Of a stretch of DNA of 64,000 bases, positions 44,294-53,097 are shown piece after piece. Within the stretch, counting starts at the first letter, position 1. The number at the start of each line of letters is the position of its first letter. The notes below the pieces were generated by a model. It did no database searches and was not told the origin of the DNA. It saw only the letters and a list, made by a program, of their open reading frames with translations. The position numbers and the translations under genes were made by a program. The stretch is taken from the NCBI RefSeq assembly GCF_009833095.1, contig NZ_QRCB01000002.1, positions 1 to 64,000 of the forward strand, read 5' to 3'. This stretch comes from Nitrosomonas sp. JL21 (GTDB taxonomy: Bacteria; Pseudomonadota; Gammaproteobacteria; Burkholderiales; Nitrosomonadaceae).

Positions 44294-44593
44294 ATGGATA
44301 AAATCAAATTGCGACGCTGGGACAGCGCCGAACACCTCAAAACTGAGGAAGATATAGTACTTTACCTCGACGCCTGCCTGGAAGAAGCTGGCGATGATGC
44401 CGCTTTTATCGCCAAAGCGCTTGGAAACATAGCCCGTGCGCGCGGCATGACTCAGCTTGCGCACGATACCGGACTTGGCAGAGAAAGTCTTTACAAAGCT
44501 TTGTCCGGAGACGGCAACCCTAGCTTCTCCACGATCCTGAAAGTCATTAAGGCGCTCGGATTGAAGCTGCATGTCGAAACAGCCGGGCACTGA
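44294..44593 (+). CDS. HigA-like HTH antitoxin
   Basis: A 99-residue antitoxin. An N-terminal segment with LRRWDSAEHLKTEEDIVLYLDACLEEAGDD is followed by a Cro/C1-type helix-turn-helix (NIARARGMTQLAHDTGLGRESLYKALSGDGNPSFSTILKVIKALGLKL). This is the standard addiction-module antidote partner of Gp49-like toxins. It starts 3 bp after the toxin stop, probably autorepressing the operon. Confidence 0.9.
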   Translation: MDKIKLRRWDSAEHLKTEEDIVLYLDACLEEAGDDAAFIAKALGNIARARGMTQLAHDTGLGRESLYKALSGDGNPSFSTILKVIKALGLKLHVETAGH

Positions 44594-44615
44594 GTTTGTG
44601 TCACTCCAACCGCGC

Positions 44616-44655
44616 TCATCTTCATGAATAAGTGATATCAGAACGCAATCCCTTG
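44616..44655 (+). repeat. dispersed repeat copy R1
   Basis: About 40 bp, related to R2 (45274-45314): both open TCATCTTCATGAAT, continue AGTGAT-TCA and end in CCTTG. It is the most diverged of the three copies and lies just upstream of the brnT inverted repeat. Confidence 0.6.
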
Positions 44656-44657
44656 CC

Positions 44658-44700
44658 GTGCATACAAAAATAACTTGATCCAGGTTATTTCTGTATGCAC
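44658..44700. promoter_or_regulatory. 17-bp inverted repeat upstream of brnT
   Basis: Arm 44658-44674 (GTGCATACAAAAATAAC) pairs with 44684-44700 with a single mismatch and a 9-nt loop, ending 10 bp before the brnT start. Position and symmetry fit the operator of a BrnTA autoregulatory complex. Confidence 0.55.
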
Positions 44701-44710
44701 AATTATGTAG

Positions 44711-44981
44711 GTGAAAATCACATTCGATCCCGACAAAGATGCTATCAATATCGCCAAACATGGCGTATCGATGGCGCTGGCTTCTGAGCTTGACTGGGAA
44801 TCTGCTCAATTTATGGCAGGATACGCGCATGGAATACGGTGAAGTACGCATCATCGCCCTTGCGCTCATCAAAACACGCTTATTTTATGTGGTATTCACC
44901 GACCTCGGCGACTATCGTCGCGTTATTAGCCTGCGTAAGGCAAATGCTAGAGAGGTTAAACGCTATGTATCTCAAGACTAA
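44711..44981 (+). pseudogene. brnT: frameshifted BrnT-family toxin gene
   Basis: From the GTG at 44711 the reading frame gives KITFDPDKDAINIAKHGVS, the BrnT N-terminus, up to SAQFMA, then a +1 base (one extra G at 44819/44820) shifts it to an early stop. The rest of BrnT (DTRMEYGEVRIIALAL, YRRVISLRKANAREVKRY) continues in the next frame to 44981. Removing one G restores a full 89-residue BrnT. Either the toxin is inactivated, or this is a sequencing error. BrnT is a RelE-like ribonuclease neutralised by BrnA, whose gene overlaps the end by 17 bp. Confidence 0.85.
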
Positions 44982-45249
44982 ATCAGGCAAAAAAGTGTAT
45001 CTACCAACACCGGAAGAAGATGCCGCCATCACCGCAGCCGCGTTGTCCGATCCGGATGCTTTACCCCTAACCGATGCCGAGTTTGCGAAATTGAAGCGCG
45101 TAGGCCGCCCGCGCGCCGCGGTAACCAAAGAACGAATCACCATCCGCTTATCACGTGAAGTGGTCGAATCGTTCCGCGCTACCGGCAGCGGCTGGCAAAC
45201 GCGCATGGATGAAGCACTCATGGAGTGGATACGGGAGCATCGTTCATGA
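44965..45249 (+). CDS. brnA: BrnA-family antitoxin
   Basis: A 94-residue antitoxin. N-terminal Lys-rich part with PTPEEDAAITAAALSDPDALPLTDAEFAKLKRVGRP, then the C-terminal ribbon-helix-helix domain KERITIRLSREVVESFRATGSGWQTRMDEALMEWI. ATG at 44965 with GAGAGG 9 bp upstream, inside the end of brnT. Intact, although its partner is frameshifted. Confidence 0.9.
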   Translation: MYLKTKSGKKVYLPTPEEDAAITAAALSDPDALPLTDAEFAKLKRVGRPRAAVTKERITIRLSREVVESFRATGSGWQTRMDEALMEWIREHRS

Positions 45250-45273
45250 CCGTCAGATGGAACGAAAAGTTGT

Positions 45274-45314
45274 TCATCTTCATGAATGAGTGATGTCAAG
45301 ATCTGGTACCTTGG
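45274..45314 (+). repeat. dispersed repeat copy R2
   Basis: About 41 bp. Its 5' half matches R1; its 3' half (TGAGTGATGTCAAGA then CTG, CCTTGG) matches R3 (46562-46595) in opposite orientation. It lies between brnA and the pentapeptide gene. Confidence 0.65.
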
Positions 45315-45341
45315 TTTCTTTTGGTTTGTTATTAAGTTGAT

Positions 45342-46508
45342 ATGTTGACAAGAATTCTGAGAAATCGCGTATTGATAATAGCTGCTGTTGCTTTCATTGA
45401 AATGGTATTTCTTCTCTGTTTCTACGAAGAAATTATTAATTTTATTGATGACAAGAATTTGACTAATATTTCATGGCTCAGTGCGCCCGTTACAATGGTG
45501 ATTGCTGCGCCCATTGCTTATTTTATTTGGATATTTCGCAATGCTGATAAACGACGAGACCAAGAACACGTTGAAGAAAATATTCGACAATCAGATTTTC
45601 ACCAATTGGAACAATGGGCAACCGGCGATAGCGAGAAGGTATCTCTACAAACGGCAGCAATTTATCAATTGTTGCCATATGTGAAGGGTGAATATGGCGA
45701 GCGATTTATTCGTCCAGCAATGGAAATCTATCGTAGCGTTCTTTCTTCTTGGAGATTAACTTCTGAAGAGGCAGACATATCATTTAAATCGATTCGTGCA
45801 TCTATTGATCAAGGCGAAAGAATACAAATTCCAACTGCTATAAGTGCTATACACGATATTTTTATTCAAGAATTGAATTTTTTTAAATCTCTTCATCACA
45901 TAAAAATATCCACTCATAAAAATTGGATTCCACTGAGACGAATGAGTCTAAAATGCATTCCATACGAAAACGGCACTAATTTTTCAGGAATAAATTTGCT
46001 TGAAGCTGATCTGAGCTTTTCTATTTGTTTAGCAGCAAATTTTGAAGATGCAAACTTGAAGATTACAAATTTTGATTGCTCCGTTTTCTATAACGCGAAT
46101 TTTCGATTTGCGGTTCTTGAGTCAACCAATTTTAGAGGTGCTGAATTATCCAATTCTGATTTTAGAAATGCTAATTTTAAGCTTACAAAATTTAATTTAA
46201 CTCAACTAAATCAATCTGATTTTCGGGATACAAATCTTGGGCGAGTTCTTTTTTATAAAACAAATCTTAAAGATGTAGACTTCACTGGAGCTACATTCAA
46301 AAACGTTGTTATCTGCACCGAAAATCCTTTTTCTGAAAATTACTCTGTAAACGAACGCATATTTAATGCTTATTTTGAAGAAGCAATTCTGGAAGGTGCA
46401 AATTTTCAGAATGCATTTTTTGAAAAAGCTGTATTTTTCGAACCTCTTAATTTCGATCAATCAAAGATGGATTGGGTAGTGTCTAACCAAATCAGTAAAC
46501 AATCTTAG
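45342..46508 (+). CDS. membrane-anchored pentapeptide-repeat protein
   Basis: A 388-residue protein. Two N-terminal transmembrane helices (about residues 9-28 and 46-64), a helical middle (about 75-190), then pentapeptide repeats A(D/N)LXX from about residue 215 to 370 (TNFSGINLLEADLSF, ANFEDANLKITNF, TNFRGAELSNSDFRNANF). The gene is markedly richer in A+T than its neighbours and is flanked by inverted copies R2 and R3, suggesting acquisition. Pentapeptide-repeat proteins form right-handed quadrilateral beta-helices; membrane-anchored ones are of unknown role, some conferring resistance or immunity. No partner gene lies next to it. Confidence 0.85.
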   Translation: MLTRILRNRVLIIAAVAFIEMVFLLCFYEEIINFIDDKNLTNISWLSAPVTMVIAAPIAYFIWIFRNADKRRDQEHVEENIRQSDFHQLEQWATGDSEKVSLQTAAIYQLLPYVKGEYGERFIRPAMEIYRSVLSSWRLTSEEADISFKSIRASIDQGERIQIPTAISAIHDIFIQELNFFKSLHHIKISTHKNWIPLRRMSLKCIPYENGTNFSGINLLEADLSFSICLAANFEDANLKITNFDCSVFYNANFRFAVLESTNFRGAELSNSDFRNANFKLTKFNLTQLNQSDFRDTNLGRVLFYKTNLKDVDFTGATFKNVVICTENPFSENYSVNERIFNAYFEEAILEGANFQNAFFEKAVFFEPLNFDQSKMDWVVSNQISKQS

Positions 46509-46561
46509 CTTATACCAGCTTCTCAAGGTGCAGAACCCTAGGCTCCTCACCAGAGGTGTCA

Positions 46562-46595
46562 AGAACCCAAGGCATCAGGTCTTGACATCACTCAC
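46562..46595 (-). repeat. dispersed repeat copy R3 (inverted)
   Basis: 34 bp; its reverse complement contains TGAGTGATGTCAAGA, CTGATGCCTTGG and TTCTT, matching R2 with a few differences. It is also an imperfect palindrome itself (TGTCAAGA ... TCTTGACA). R2 and R3 bracket the AT-rich gene in inverted orientation. Confidence 0.65.
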
Positions 46596-46605
46596 AATCA
46601 GCTCA

Positions 46606-47517
46606 TCAATCACGCACCACCCGATAATTAGCCACCAACCGGCACTCCCCACCCGCCGCAACTTCGACGACATCATTCGCAGCATTGGTGGTTTCTACGC
46701 ATAGCAAACGCTTGTAATCGCCGTCTTCCAAATCAGCCATATCCTTGGCGATTTTCTCCCACGGGTTCCATACCACGGCGGTTTTGCTGTTTTTCGAGGT
46801 AATCTGGATGCGTCGGTTGAGGGCTGCGTCGTCGATGGTCAGGGTATTGCCGACGTTCAGATAAATGCGGTCGACTTCGGCGCCGATGGTGACGTCACCC
46901 GTCTGGTGTTTTTGCGCATTACCGCCACCGGCTTTGTCGAGGTAATCGCAACCGGCCAGTCCTAGCACTTTTGCGCGGGTAATGTCGCCAACTTTGAAAT
47001 AGGTGTGAAAGGCCTGGGTGATGGTGAATTTTTCTTTGCCAGTGTTGCGGGTAATCAGCGACAGGTTCAGGGTATCGCCGATGACGATTTCCTGGCGCAG
47101 ACTGAAGGCATGCGGCCAGATGGCTTGGGTTTCCGGCGTATCGTCCAAACCGACGGTGACTTTGATGTCGCCATTGGCCAGCGCTTCGGTCGCCACCAGA
47201 TTCCAGCCCCGGTTGCGCACGAAACCGTGTCCGGGACGACCCTTGCCTTCCGGATCAGCACCAAACCATGGCCAGCACACCGGTGCGCCGCCTTTGATCG
47301 CCTTGCCGTCCTGGTAATACGCTTTTTCACTCAGAAACAGCACATCTTCCGCTTCACCGGCGGGTTGGTACGACAGCACCTGACCGGCATGGATCGAGAT
47401 CAGCGCCTTGGCTTTGGCGGTTTCGATCTGAATCATCGGTAATCCACCTTTACCGGCGATCAATTTCAGTTGATCTGCGATACCAAAATTGGCGTTCAAT
47501 TGTTCAATAGTCATCAT
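46606..47517 (-). CDS. D-hexose-6-phosphate mutarotase (YeaD-like aldose epimerase)
   Basis: A 303-residue galactose mutarotase-fold protein. KGGAPVCWPWFGADPEGKGRPGHGFVRNRGW carries the active-site His/Arg stretch; ITQAFHTYFKVGDI and AVVWNPWEKIAKDMADLEDGDYKRLLCVETTNA match the YeaD/glucose-6-phosphate 1-epimerase family. AAGGA lies before two adjacent ATG codons, so the start could be 47517 or 47514. Downstream of purT on the same strand, 27 bp apart. Confidence 0.92.
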   Translation of the reverse strand: MMTIEQLNANFGIADQLKLIAGKGGLPMIQIETAKAKALISIHAGQVLSYQPAGEAEDVLFLSEKAYYQDGKAIKGGAPVCWPWFGADPEGKGRPGHGFVRNRGWNLVATEALANGDIKVTVGLDDTPETQAIWPHAFSLRQEIVIGDTLNLSLITRNTGKEKFTITQAFHTYFKVGDITRAKVLGLAGCDYLDKAGGGNAQKHQTGDVTIGAEVDRIYLNVGNTLTIDDAALNRRIQITSKNSKTAVVWNPWEKIAKDMADLEDGDYKRLLCVETTNAANDVVEVAAGGECRLVANYRVVRD

Positions 47518-47544
47518 TTTTCCTTTATTCCTGATTGATAAGAG

Positions 47545-48756
47545 TTAATCTTTGATTGGCACGACCCGGCTGGCAGCAAGCTTGGCACACTCTCGCGCCT
47601 GGTTCGTATCGTTGCCATTGGCCAGCGCCACACCCATGCGCCGCCGCTTGAACGATTCCGGTTTGCCGAACAAGCGGATGTCGCTTTGCGGCACGTTGAG
47701 TGCATCGACCACGCCGGAAAAGGCAATGCCTGTGGCTTCGATCTGACCGTAAATCACGGCGCTGGCTCCGGGTGCGAGCAATGTTGTATCCACCGGCAAC
47801 CCCAGAATTGCGCGGGCATGCAAATCGAATTCGCTCTGCTTCTGACTGCACATCGTGACCATGCCGGTGTCGTGCGGCCGCGGACTGACTTCACTGAACC
47901 AGACATCATCGCCCTTCACGAACAATTCCACACCAAATATGCCCAGTCCTCCCAGATCATCGGTGATGATTCTGGCTATCTCACGTGCACGCTGTAGCGC
48001 CACTGGCGACATTGCTTGCGGTTGCCAGCTTTCGACATAATCGCCATGCACCTGCACATGGCCGATCGGCTCGCAGAAATGTGTGTTGATATTGCCGTAA
48101 CCATCCCGCGCACGCACGGTCAGTTGCGTGATTTCATAATCGAAATGAATCACACCCTCGACGATGACACGTCCCTGATCGACCCGGCTGCCACTGGCAG
48201 CATACTCCCAGGCTGCTTTGACTTCCCCAGCGTGATCGATGCGCGACTGGCCTTTGCCGGACGACGACATCACCGGTTTGACGATGCAGGGGTAGCCAAT
48301 TTTATTGTCGATTGCCGCTTGTAACTCCGCCAAGCTGTTGGCGAAGGCAAACGGCGATGTCGGCAGCCCCAGCGTTTCCGCTGCCAGACAGCGAATGCCC
48401 TCGCGGTTCATCGTCAACCGCACAGCGCGTGCTGTCGGAATCACCGTGGCCAGTCCGGCTTGCTCGATTTCGACCAGCATATCCGTGGCGATTGCTTCGA
48501 TTTCCGGAACGATGATGTCGGGTCGTTCTTGTTCGACCAGTGCACGCAACGCCTGACCGTCCGCCATGTTGATCACGTGTGCGCGATGCGCCACCTGGTG
48601 GCCCGGCGCATTGGCGTAACGATCGACCGCGATGGTTTCAATGCCGAGGCGCTGCAATGCGATGATGACTTCCTTGCCGAGTTCGCCACTGCCGAGCAGC
48701 ATGACTTTGGTCGCCGATGGACTCAGCGGCGTACCGATGACCGATGGTGTTTTCAT
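47545..48756 (-). CDS. purT: formate-dependent phosphoribosylglycinamide formyltransferase
   Basis: A 403-residue ATP-grasp enzyme of purine synthesis that uses formate to formylate GAR. The ATG at 48756 has AGGAG 8 bp upstream; a frame start 18 codons earlier would overlap queG. Seen: [50 protein letters not shown] (ATP-grasp), FEVELFV-type [29 protein letters not shown] and [14 protein letters not shown]. 5 bp after queG: probable queG-purT-mutarotase operon. Confidence 0.95.
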   Translation of the reverse strand: MKTPSVIGTPLSPSATKVMLLGSGELGKEVIIALQRLGIETIAVDRYANAPGHQVAHRAHVINMADGQALRALVEQERPDIIVPEIEAIATDMLVEIEQAGLATVIPTARAVRLTMNREGIRCLAAETLGLPTSPFAFANSLAELQAAIDNKIGYPCIVKPVMSSSGKGQSRIDHAGEVKAAWEYAASGSRVDQGRVIVEGVIHFDYEITQLTVRARDGYGNINTHFCEPIGHVQVHGDYVESWQPQAMSPVALQRAREIARIITDDLGGLGIFGVELFVKGDDVWFSEVSPRPHDTGMVTMCSQKQSEFDLHARAILGLPVDTTLLAPGASAVIYGQIEATGIAFSGVVDALNVPQSDIRLFGKPESFKRRRMGVALANGNDTNQARECAKLAASRVVPIKD

Positions 48757-48761
48757 AGGTT

Positions 48762-49865
48762 TCACTCCTGATTGGCTGTTCTTTTTTGATCCTGTTGCTG
48801 CAGCGCCCACTGCACATGCTCACGTACCAGTTCGGATGCGTCGTCTGCCCGCCCCTGCAATGCTTGTACGATTTCGGTCGAATACGGTGCATTACCCAAA
48901 CCAACCGCAATATTGCGCAACCATTGCTGATAGCCGATGCGGCGAATCGCACTGCCGGCCAGTTTGGCTTCGAAGGTAGCTTGATCCCAGCCAAACAGTT
49001 CGATCAGCGATACATCGTCCAAGCCGTTACGCACGTGAAAATCAGCTTCCCGTGTAATCTTCGCGTATTTGTTCCACGGACAAATCAACTGACAGTCGTC
49101 ACAGCCATAGACACGATTACCAATCAGCGGTCGCAACGGCTCCGGTATGCTGTCCTTCATCTCGATAGTCAGATAGGAAATGCAGCGACGCGCATCCAGC
49201 CGGTAGGGTGCAGTGATGGCCTGAGTGGGGCAGATATCGATACAGCGGGTGCAACTGCCGCAATAGTTTCCGGTTTCCTCATCGACCGGCAATGGCAGAT
49301 TGACATACATTTCACCGAGAAAAAACATCGACCCTGCCTGGCGATTCAATAGCAGAGTATGCTTGCCGCGCCAACCCAAGCCGGCTTTCTGAGCCCAGGC
49401 TACTTCCATGACCGGTGCACTGTCCGAAAATACCCGATACTGAAAGGTGCCGATCTGCGCTGTCATTCTGTCGGCCAGCTTTTGCAAACGCGCGCGGATC
49501 ACTTTATGGTAATCGCGCCCCAGCGCGTAACGCGAAATAAATGCCCGGTCGCCGGAATGAATGACTTCCCAGCTATTTTTGATGGACGGCGGCGCATAGT
49601 TCATGCATACCGAAATGACCCTCTGCGTACCGGGTTCCAATTCCGCGGGCCGGGTGCGTTTGGTGCCGTGTTTGGCCATATAATCCATATCGCCGTGATA
49701 TCCTTCACCCAGCCATTTGAACAGACCCGATTCAATTGCGGTCATATCCGCATGCGCATCGGCAATGCGGATATCTTGAAAACCGAGTTCTTTGCCCCAC
49801 GTTTTAATTGAAAGCGCCACCGACGCATAATCCGATACATTATTTTCCGAGGTATTTTCTTGCAT
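48762..49865 (-). CDS. queG: epoxyqueuosine reductase
   Basis: A 367-residue cobalamin/Fe-S enzyme for the last step of queuosine tRNA modification. Two 4Fe-4S sites: [16 protein letters not shown] and [41 protein letters not shown] and [10 protein letters not shown] are family blocks; C-terminal HEAT-like helices ([14 protein letters not shown]) are usual. The start codon at 49865 directly abuts the TTG start of divergent tsaE, the coding regions overlapping by 6 bp. Confidence 0.95.
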   Translation of the reverse strand: MQENTSENNVSDYASVALSIKTWGKELGFQDIRIADAHADMTAIESGLFKWLGEGYHGDMDYMAKHGTKRTRPAELEPGTQRVISVCMNYAPPSIKNSWEVIHSGDRAFISRYALGRDYHKVIRARLQKLADRMTAQIGTFQYRVFSDSAPVMEVAWAQKAGLGWRGKHTLLLNRQAGSMFFLGEMYVNLPLPVDEETGNYCGSCTRCIDICPTQAITAPYRLDARRCISYLTIEMKDSIPEPLRPLIGNRVYGCDDCQLICPWNKYAKITREADFHVRNGLDDVSLIELFGWDQATFEAKLAGSAIRRIGYQQWLRNIAVGLGNAPYSTEIVQALQGRADDASELVREHVQWALQQQDQKRTANQE

Positions 49866-50366
49866 AACACGCCTTCTGCTGATCCTGAATCAGCGCACAA
49901 ATTAACGTTCTATCTTGCTGATGAAACAGCCATGCTCGATTTGGGTAACCGGATGGCCCGCTTCCTGCAGCCCGGATTGACGATTTTTTTACAGGGCAAT
50001 CTCGGAGCCGGTAAGACGACACTCGCACGCGGTATTCTACACGGCCTGGGCTATCAGCATGTAGTGAAAAGCCCCACCTATAATTTAGTTGAAATCTATA
50101 AAATTTCTAGGTTATACTTGTATCACTTTGATTTTTATCGATTCAATGATCCTCTGGAATGGGAAGAAGCGGGCTTCCGGGAATATTTCAATCCAGCCTC
50201 GATCTGTATCGTGGAATGGCCCGAAAAAGCTGAAGATTTACTGCCAATAGCCGATCTCCAGATCACGATCAAGATTCATGACAAGGGTCGAAGTATTGAA
50301 ATTCGGGCCAGCACGGAACCAGGGATACAATGCCTACAACAGTGGAACACTCAAGAAATGTCCTAA
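49860..50366 (+). CDS. tsaE: tRNA threonylcarbamoyladenosine biosynthesis ATPase TsaE
   Basis: A 168-residue P-loop ATPase of the t6A pathway. LADETAMLDLGNRMA, Walker A GNLGAGKTTLARGIL, KSPTYNLVEIY, YHFDFYRFNDPLEWEEAGFREYF and CIVEWPEKAEDLLP are all diagnostic. The start is TTG at 49860 with GAGG 7 bp upstream; the only ATG in the frame lies inside the conserved N-terminus, so TTG is preferred. The queG-tsaE-amiC arrangement is common in proteobacteria. The 3' end overlaps the amiC frame by 37 bp. Confidence 0.94.
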   Translation: MHNTPSADPESAHKLTFYLADETAMLDLGNRMARFLQPGLTIFLQGNLGAGKTTLARGILHGLGYQHVVKSPTYNLVEIYKISRLYLYHFDFYRFNDPLEWEEAGFREYFNPASICIVEWPEKAEDLLPIADLQITIKIHDKGRSIEIRASTEPGIQCLQQWNTQEMS

Positions 50367-51796
50367 CACCTCATGGCGATCGCACCATATCGAAAGCCAT
50401 GCATCATTCACCTGGGTATTTTCTCGGCGCGATCTGTTTCTTTCTCTTTATCCTGTTTGCTTTTGAGCCGGTACTGGCTGCCCCTACCGCGATCAAGTCC
50501 GTTCAAGTCGGGCTGACACCGGATTACACGCGAGTCACTCTGGAATCGAATCAACCCCTGCAATATGAGCTGAGCATGCTCGATAATCCTCATCGGGTAA
50601 TCATCGACTTGAGCAATATCAAGATCACGCCCACGCTGGCCTCATTACCGCAGAAAATCGATGCCATCGATCCTTTCATCCAAAAGATTCGCATCGGGCA
50701 ATTCAAACCTGATGTGGTTCGGTTAGTCTTCGACTTGAAATTGCATGTGGTGCCGCGCGCTTTCCTCGTGGCGCCGAAGGAAAATCTGGGGCATCGATTG
50801 ATTCTGGACATTTATCACCCTGATAAAGCAGCTAAAATCAATTCCGATATCAAAGTGAATCCAACACCTCCAGTTTCTGCAAAGGCCCTGGATCATGAAA
50901 GCGATATTCTCGATGAGTTAGTGACTTCGCTGGCCCACAATGCCAAACCGGCTCAGAAACCCGATCCCGCAAAAGATACCCAGCCTCGTCAGACTAAGCA
51001 GACCGCGACACCTCAGCCCAAGCAACCAAGCAGTTCGTCGTTAGCAAAAAACCGTAAGCCACTCAAAATCCCCCGCATAATCGTGATTGCCATCGATCCC
51101 GGCCACGGCGGCAAGGATCCAGGCGCAGTTGGGAATCAGGGCACGCACGAGAAAGACGTTACCTTGGCAATCGCGCGCAAACTCAAGGAGCGAATCGACC
51201 GGGAATCGACAATGCGCGCCATGCTCACGCGCGATGGTGATTATTACGTTTCCCTCCCGCAACGGCGCATCAATGCCCGCCGCGCCAATGCCGATTTGTT
51301 CGTATCGATCCATGCCGATGCGAATCCAAAATCCCATGCACGGGGCTCATCGGTATTCACGCTGTCAGAACACGGCGCAACCTCGACTTCGGCAAGTTGG
51401 CTGGCCAACAAGGAAAACAGCGTCGACAACGATTTGATGGGTGGAATCGATATCACTTCAAAATCAAAAGACATGAAAGAATTGTTGCTCGATCTGTCAT
51501 TAAGCGCTACGATCAACGACAGTGTCAAACTGGCCGAGCATGTGCTGAAACAGTTGGGTGACATCAACCACCTGCACAAACGGAATGTCGAACAGGCTGG
51601 TTTCGCAGTACTAAAATCGCCGGATATTCCATCAATTCTGGTGGAAACCGCTTTTCTCAGCAATCCGACTGAAGAAGAGAAATTACGTAACACTGCTTAT
51701 CAAAATAAAATGGCAGATGCTGTTTTTCTGGGCATCAAAAATTACTTTTCAAACAATCCGGCGCTGACTCGCGCCGAAATGGCGCAAGCCAAATAA
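50330..51796 (+). CDS. amiC: periplasmic N-acetylmuramoyl-L-alanine amidase (AmiC type)
   Basis: A 488-residue cell-separation amidase. Export signal about residues 27-50 ending PVLA; AMIN domain about 55-155 (VQVGLTPDYTRVTLES, PHRVIIDLSNI); Pro/Lys/Gln-rich linker about 160-240; Amidase_3 domain about 245-475 with IAIDPGHGGKDPGA (Zn His), VSIHADAN (Zn His) and PSILVETAFLSN (catalytic Glu). An ATG at 50399 is an alternative start, but it would leave a signal without basic residues; the upstream ATG at 50330 has AGGGA and lies inside tsaE. Confidence 0.93.
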   Translation: MPTTVEHSRNVLTPHGDRTISKAMHHSPGYFLGAICFFLFILFAFEPVLAAPTAIKSVQVGLTPDYTRVTLESNQPLQYELSMLDNPHRVIIDLSNIKITPTLASLPQKIDAIDPFIQKIRIGQFKPDVVRLVFDLKLHVVPRAFLVAPKENLGHRLILDIYHPDKAAKINSDIKVNPTPPVSAKALDHESDILDELVTSLAHNAKPAQKPDPAKDTQPRQTKQTATPQPKQPSSSSLAKNRKPLKIPRIIVIAIDPGHGGKDPGAVGNQGTHEKDVTLAIARKLKERIDRESTMRAMLTRDGDYYVSLPQRRINARRANADLFVSIHADANPKSHARGSSVFTLSEHGATSTSASWLANKENSVDNDLMGGIDITSKSKDMKELLLDLSLSATINDSVKLAEHVLKQLGDINHLHKRNVEQAGFAVLKSPDIPSILVETAFLSNPTEEEKLRNTAYQNKMADAVFLGIKNYFSNNPALTRAEMAQAK

Positions 51797-51962
51797 ATCG
51801 TTACGCTATCGCGGCGGCAGCACCCCGCAATTGCATTGATGCCATGCAAGCACTACACTAAATTCCGGTAGAAAATCCTTTTACTGCGTTATCATGACCG
51901 TAATAAAACGCCGCATTGCTGCGAAAAGGACGAGATACTCCGTTGAAAATAATCAAGGATTC

Positions 51963-53093
51963 ATGCATACCCATAAGCCGACGACTCACTGGTATCGATT
52001 GAAAAATGACCACGGTACTGAATGCATCGTACTGGTTGGAAACTATACGCTGATGGCATTGGAACATGTGATGGGCGCGTTGACGAACGAACTGATCCAA
52101 CAAGCTGCCAAACCTGATATACGATGGGATTTAACCGGCATCAAGCATATCGACACTGCCGGCATCGCGATGTTATGGCGCGTCTGGCAGGAGCAACGTC
52201 CGGCAAGTTTAGTATTGCGCCCAGAGCACGAAAAGATGATTGCGCGATTGGAGCAAGCTCCGGTACTTCCACCGGAAACCGGTGACCGCAGCTTTCTGCG
52301 GCCAGTCACACACCTCGGAGAATTGGCGTTGGTGCTATGGCAGCATGCCGTGGGACTGGTGACACTGATCGGACAGTTATTGATGGATGCGATCTACTTG
52401 GCTCGGCATCCCATAAATATTCCCTGGCGTGAAATTTCAGCGAATTTGTTTCGAACCGGCGCGCAGGCATTGGGCATTACCGCGCTGGTCGGGTTTCTGA
52501 TCGGTATTGTGCTGAGCTATTTATCGTCCAAGCAATTGCAATTATTTGGTGCCGATATTTTTATTATCAACATCCTTGGCATCAGTATCATCCGAGAACT
52601 TGGGCCCATGCTCGCAGCAATCCTCGTAGCCGGCCGCTCCGGATCATCGATGACCGCACAGCTTGGGGTCATGCGCGTCACTCAGGAACTCGATGCGTTG
52701 ACGGTCATGGGAATCTCCCATAGCCAGCGCTTGATCCTGCCCAAAATTCTGGGTCTTGGCATCGCCATGCCATTGCTGGTGATATGGACGAGCGCAATCG
52801 CCTTAATGGGCGGCATGGTTGCCGCAGAATTGCAATTGGGATTGAGTTATCAGTATTTCATTACTGCACTGCCGGATTCAGTTCCAATCGCCAATTTATG
52901 GCTTGGATTAGGCAAAGGCGTCGTCTGCGGCATGATCATTGCGTTGATTGCGTGTCATTTTGGCTTGCGCATCAAGCCCAATACCGAGAGCCTGGGAGAA
53001 GGCACCACTACGTCCGTGGTGACCGCCATTACGATGGTGATCATCATTGATGCGATTTTCGCTATATTATTTTCCGATGTAGGATTGACATAA
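51963..53093 (+). CDS. mlaE: MlaE-type ABC permease with N-terminal STAS domain
   Basis: 376 residues from the ATG at 51963 (alternative ATG at 51894, without a ribosome site). Residues about 1-100 resemble a STAS domain (DLTGIKHIDTAGIAMLWRV); the rest is the MlaE permease with five or six helices: IIRELGPMLAAILVAGRSGSSMTAQLGVMRVTQELDALTVMGI is diagnostic. It acts with MlaF and MlaD in inter-membrane phospholipid transport. In other Mla systems the STAS protein is separate (MlaB); here it is fused. First gene of a four-gene operon. Confidence 0.93.
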   Translation: MHTHKPTTHWYRLKNDHGTECIVLVGNYTLMALEHVMGALTNELIQQAAKPDIRWDLTGIKHIDTAGIAMLWRVWQEQRPASLVLRPEHEKMIARLEQAPVLPPETGDRSFLRPVTHLGELALVLWQHAVGLVTLIGQLLMDAIYLARHPINIPWREISANLFRTGAQALGITALVGFLIGIVLSYLSSKQLQLFGADIFIINILGISIIRELGPMLAAILVAGRSGSSMTAQLGVMRVTQELDALTVMGISHSQRLILPKILGLGIAMPLLVIWTSAIALMGGMVAAELQLGLSYQYFITALPDSVPIANLWLGLGKGVVCGMIIALIACHFGLRIKPNTESLGEGTTTSVVTAITMVIIIDAIFAILFSDVGLT

Positions 53094-53097
53094 ACCC

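Noticed and set aside
43895-44872. 325-codon minus-strand frame across the toxin-antitoxin genes
   Set aside because: The opposite strand encodes HigB-like, HigA-like and BrnT sequences with clear family motifs; this frame has none.
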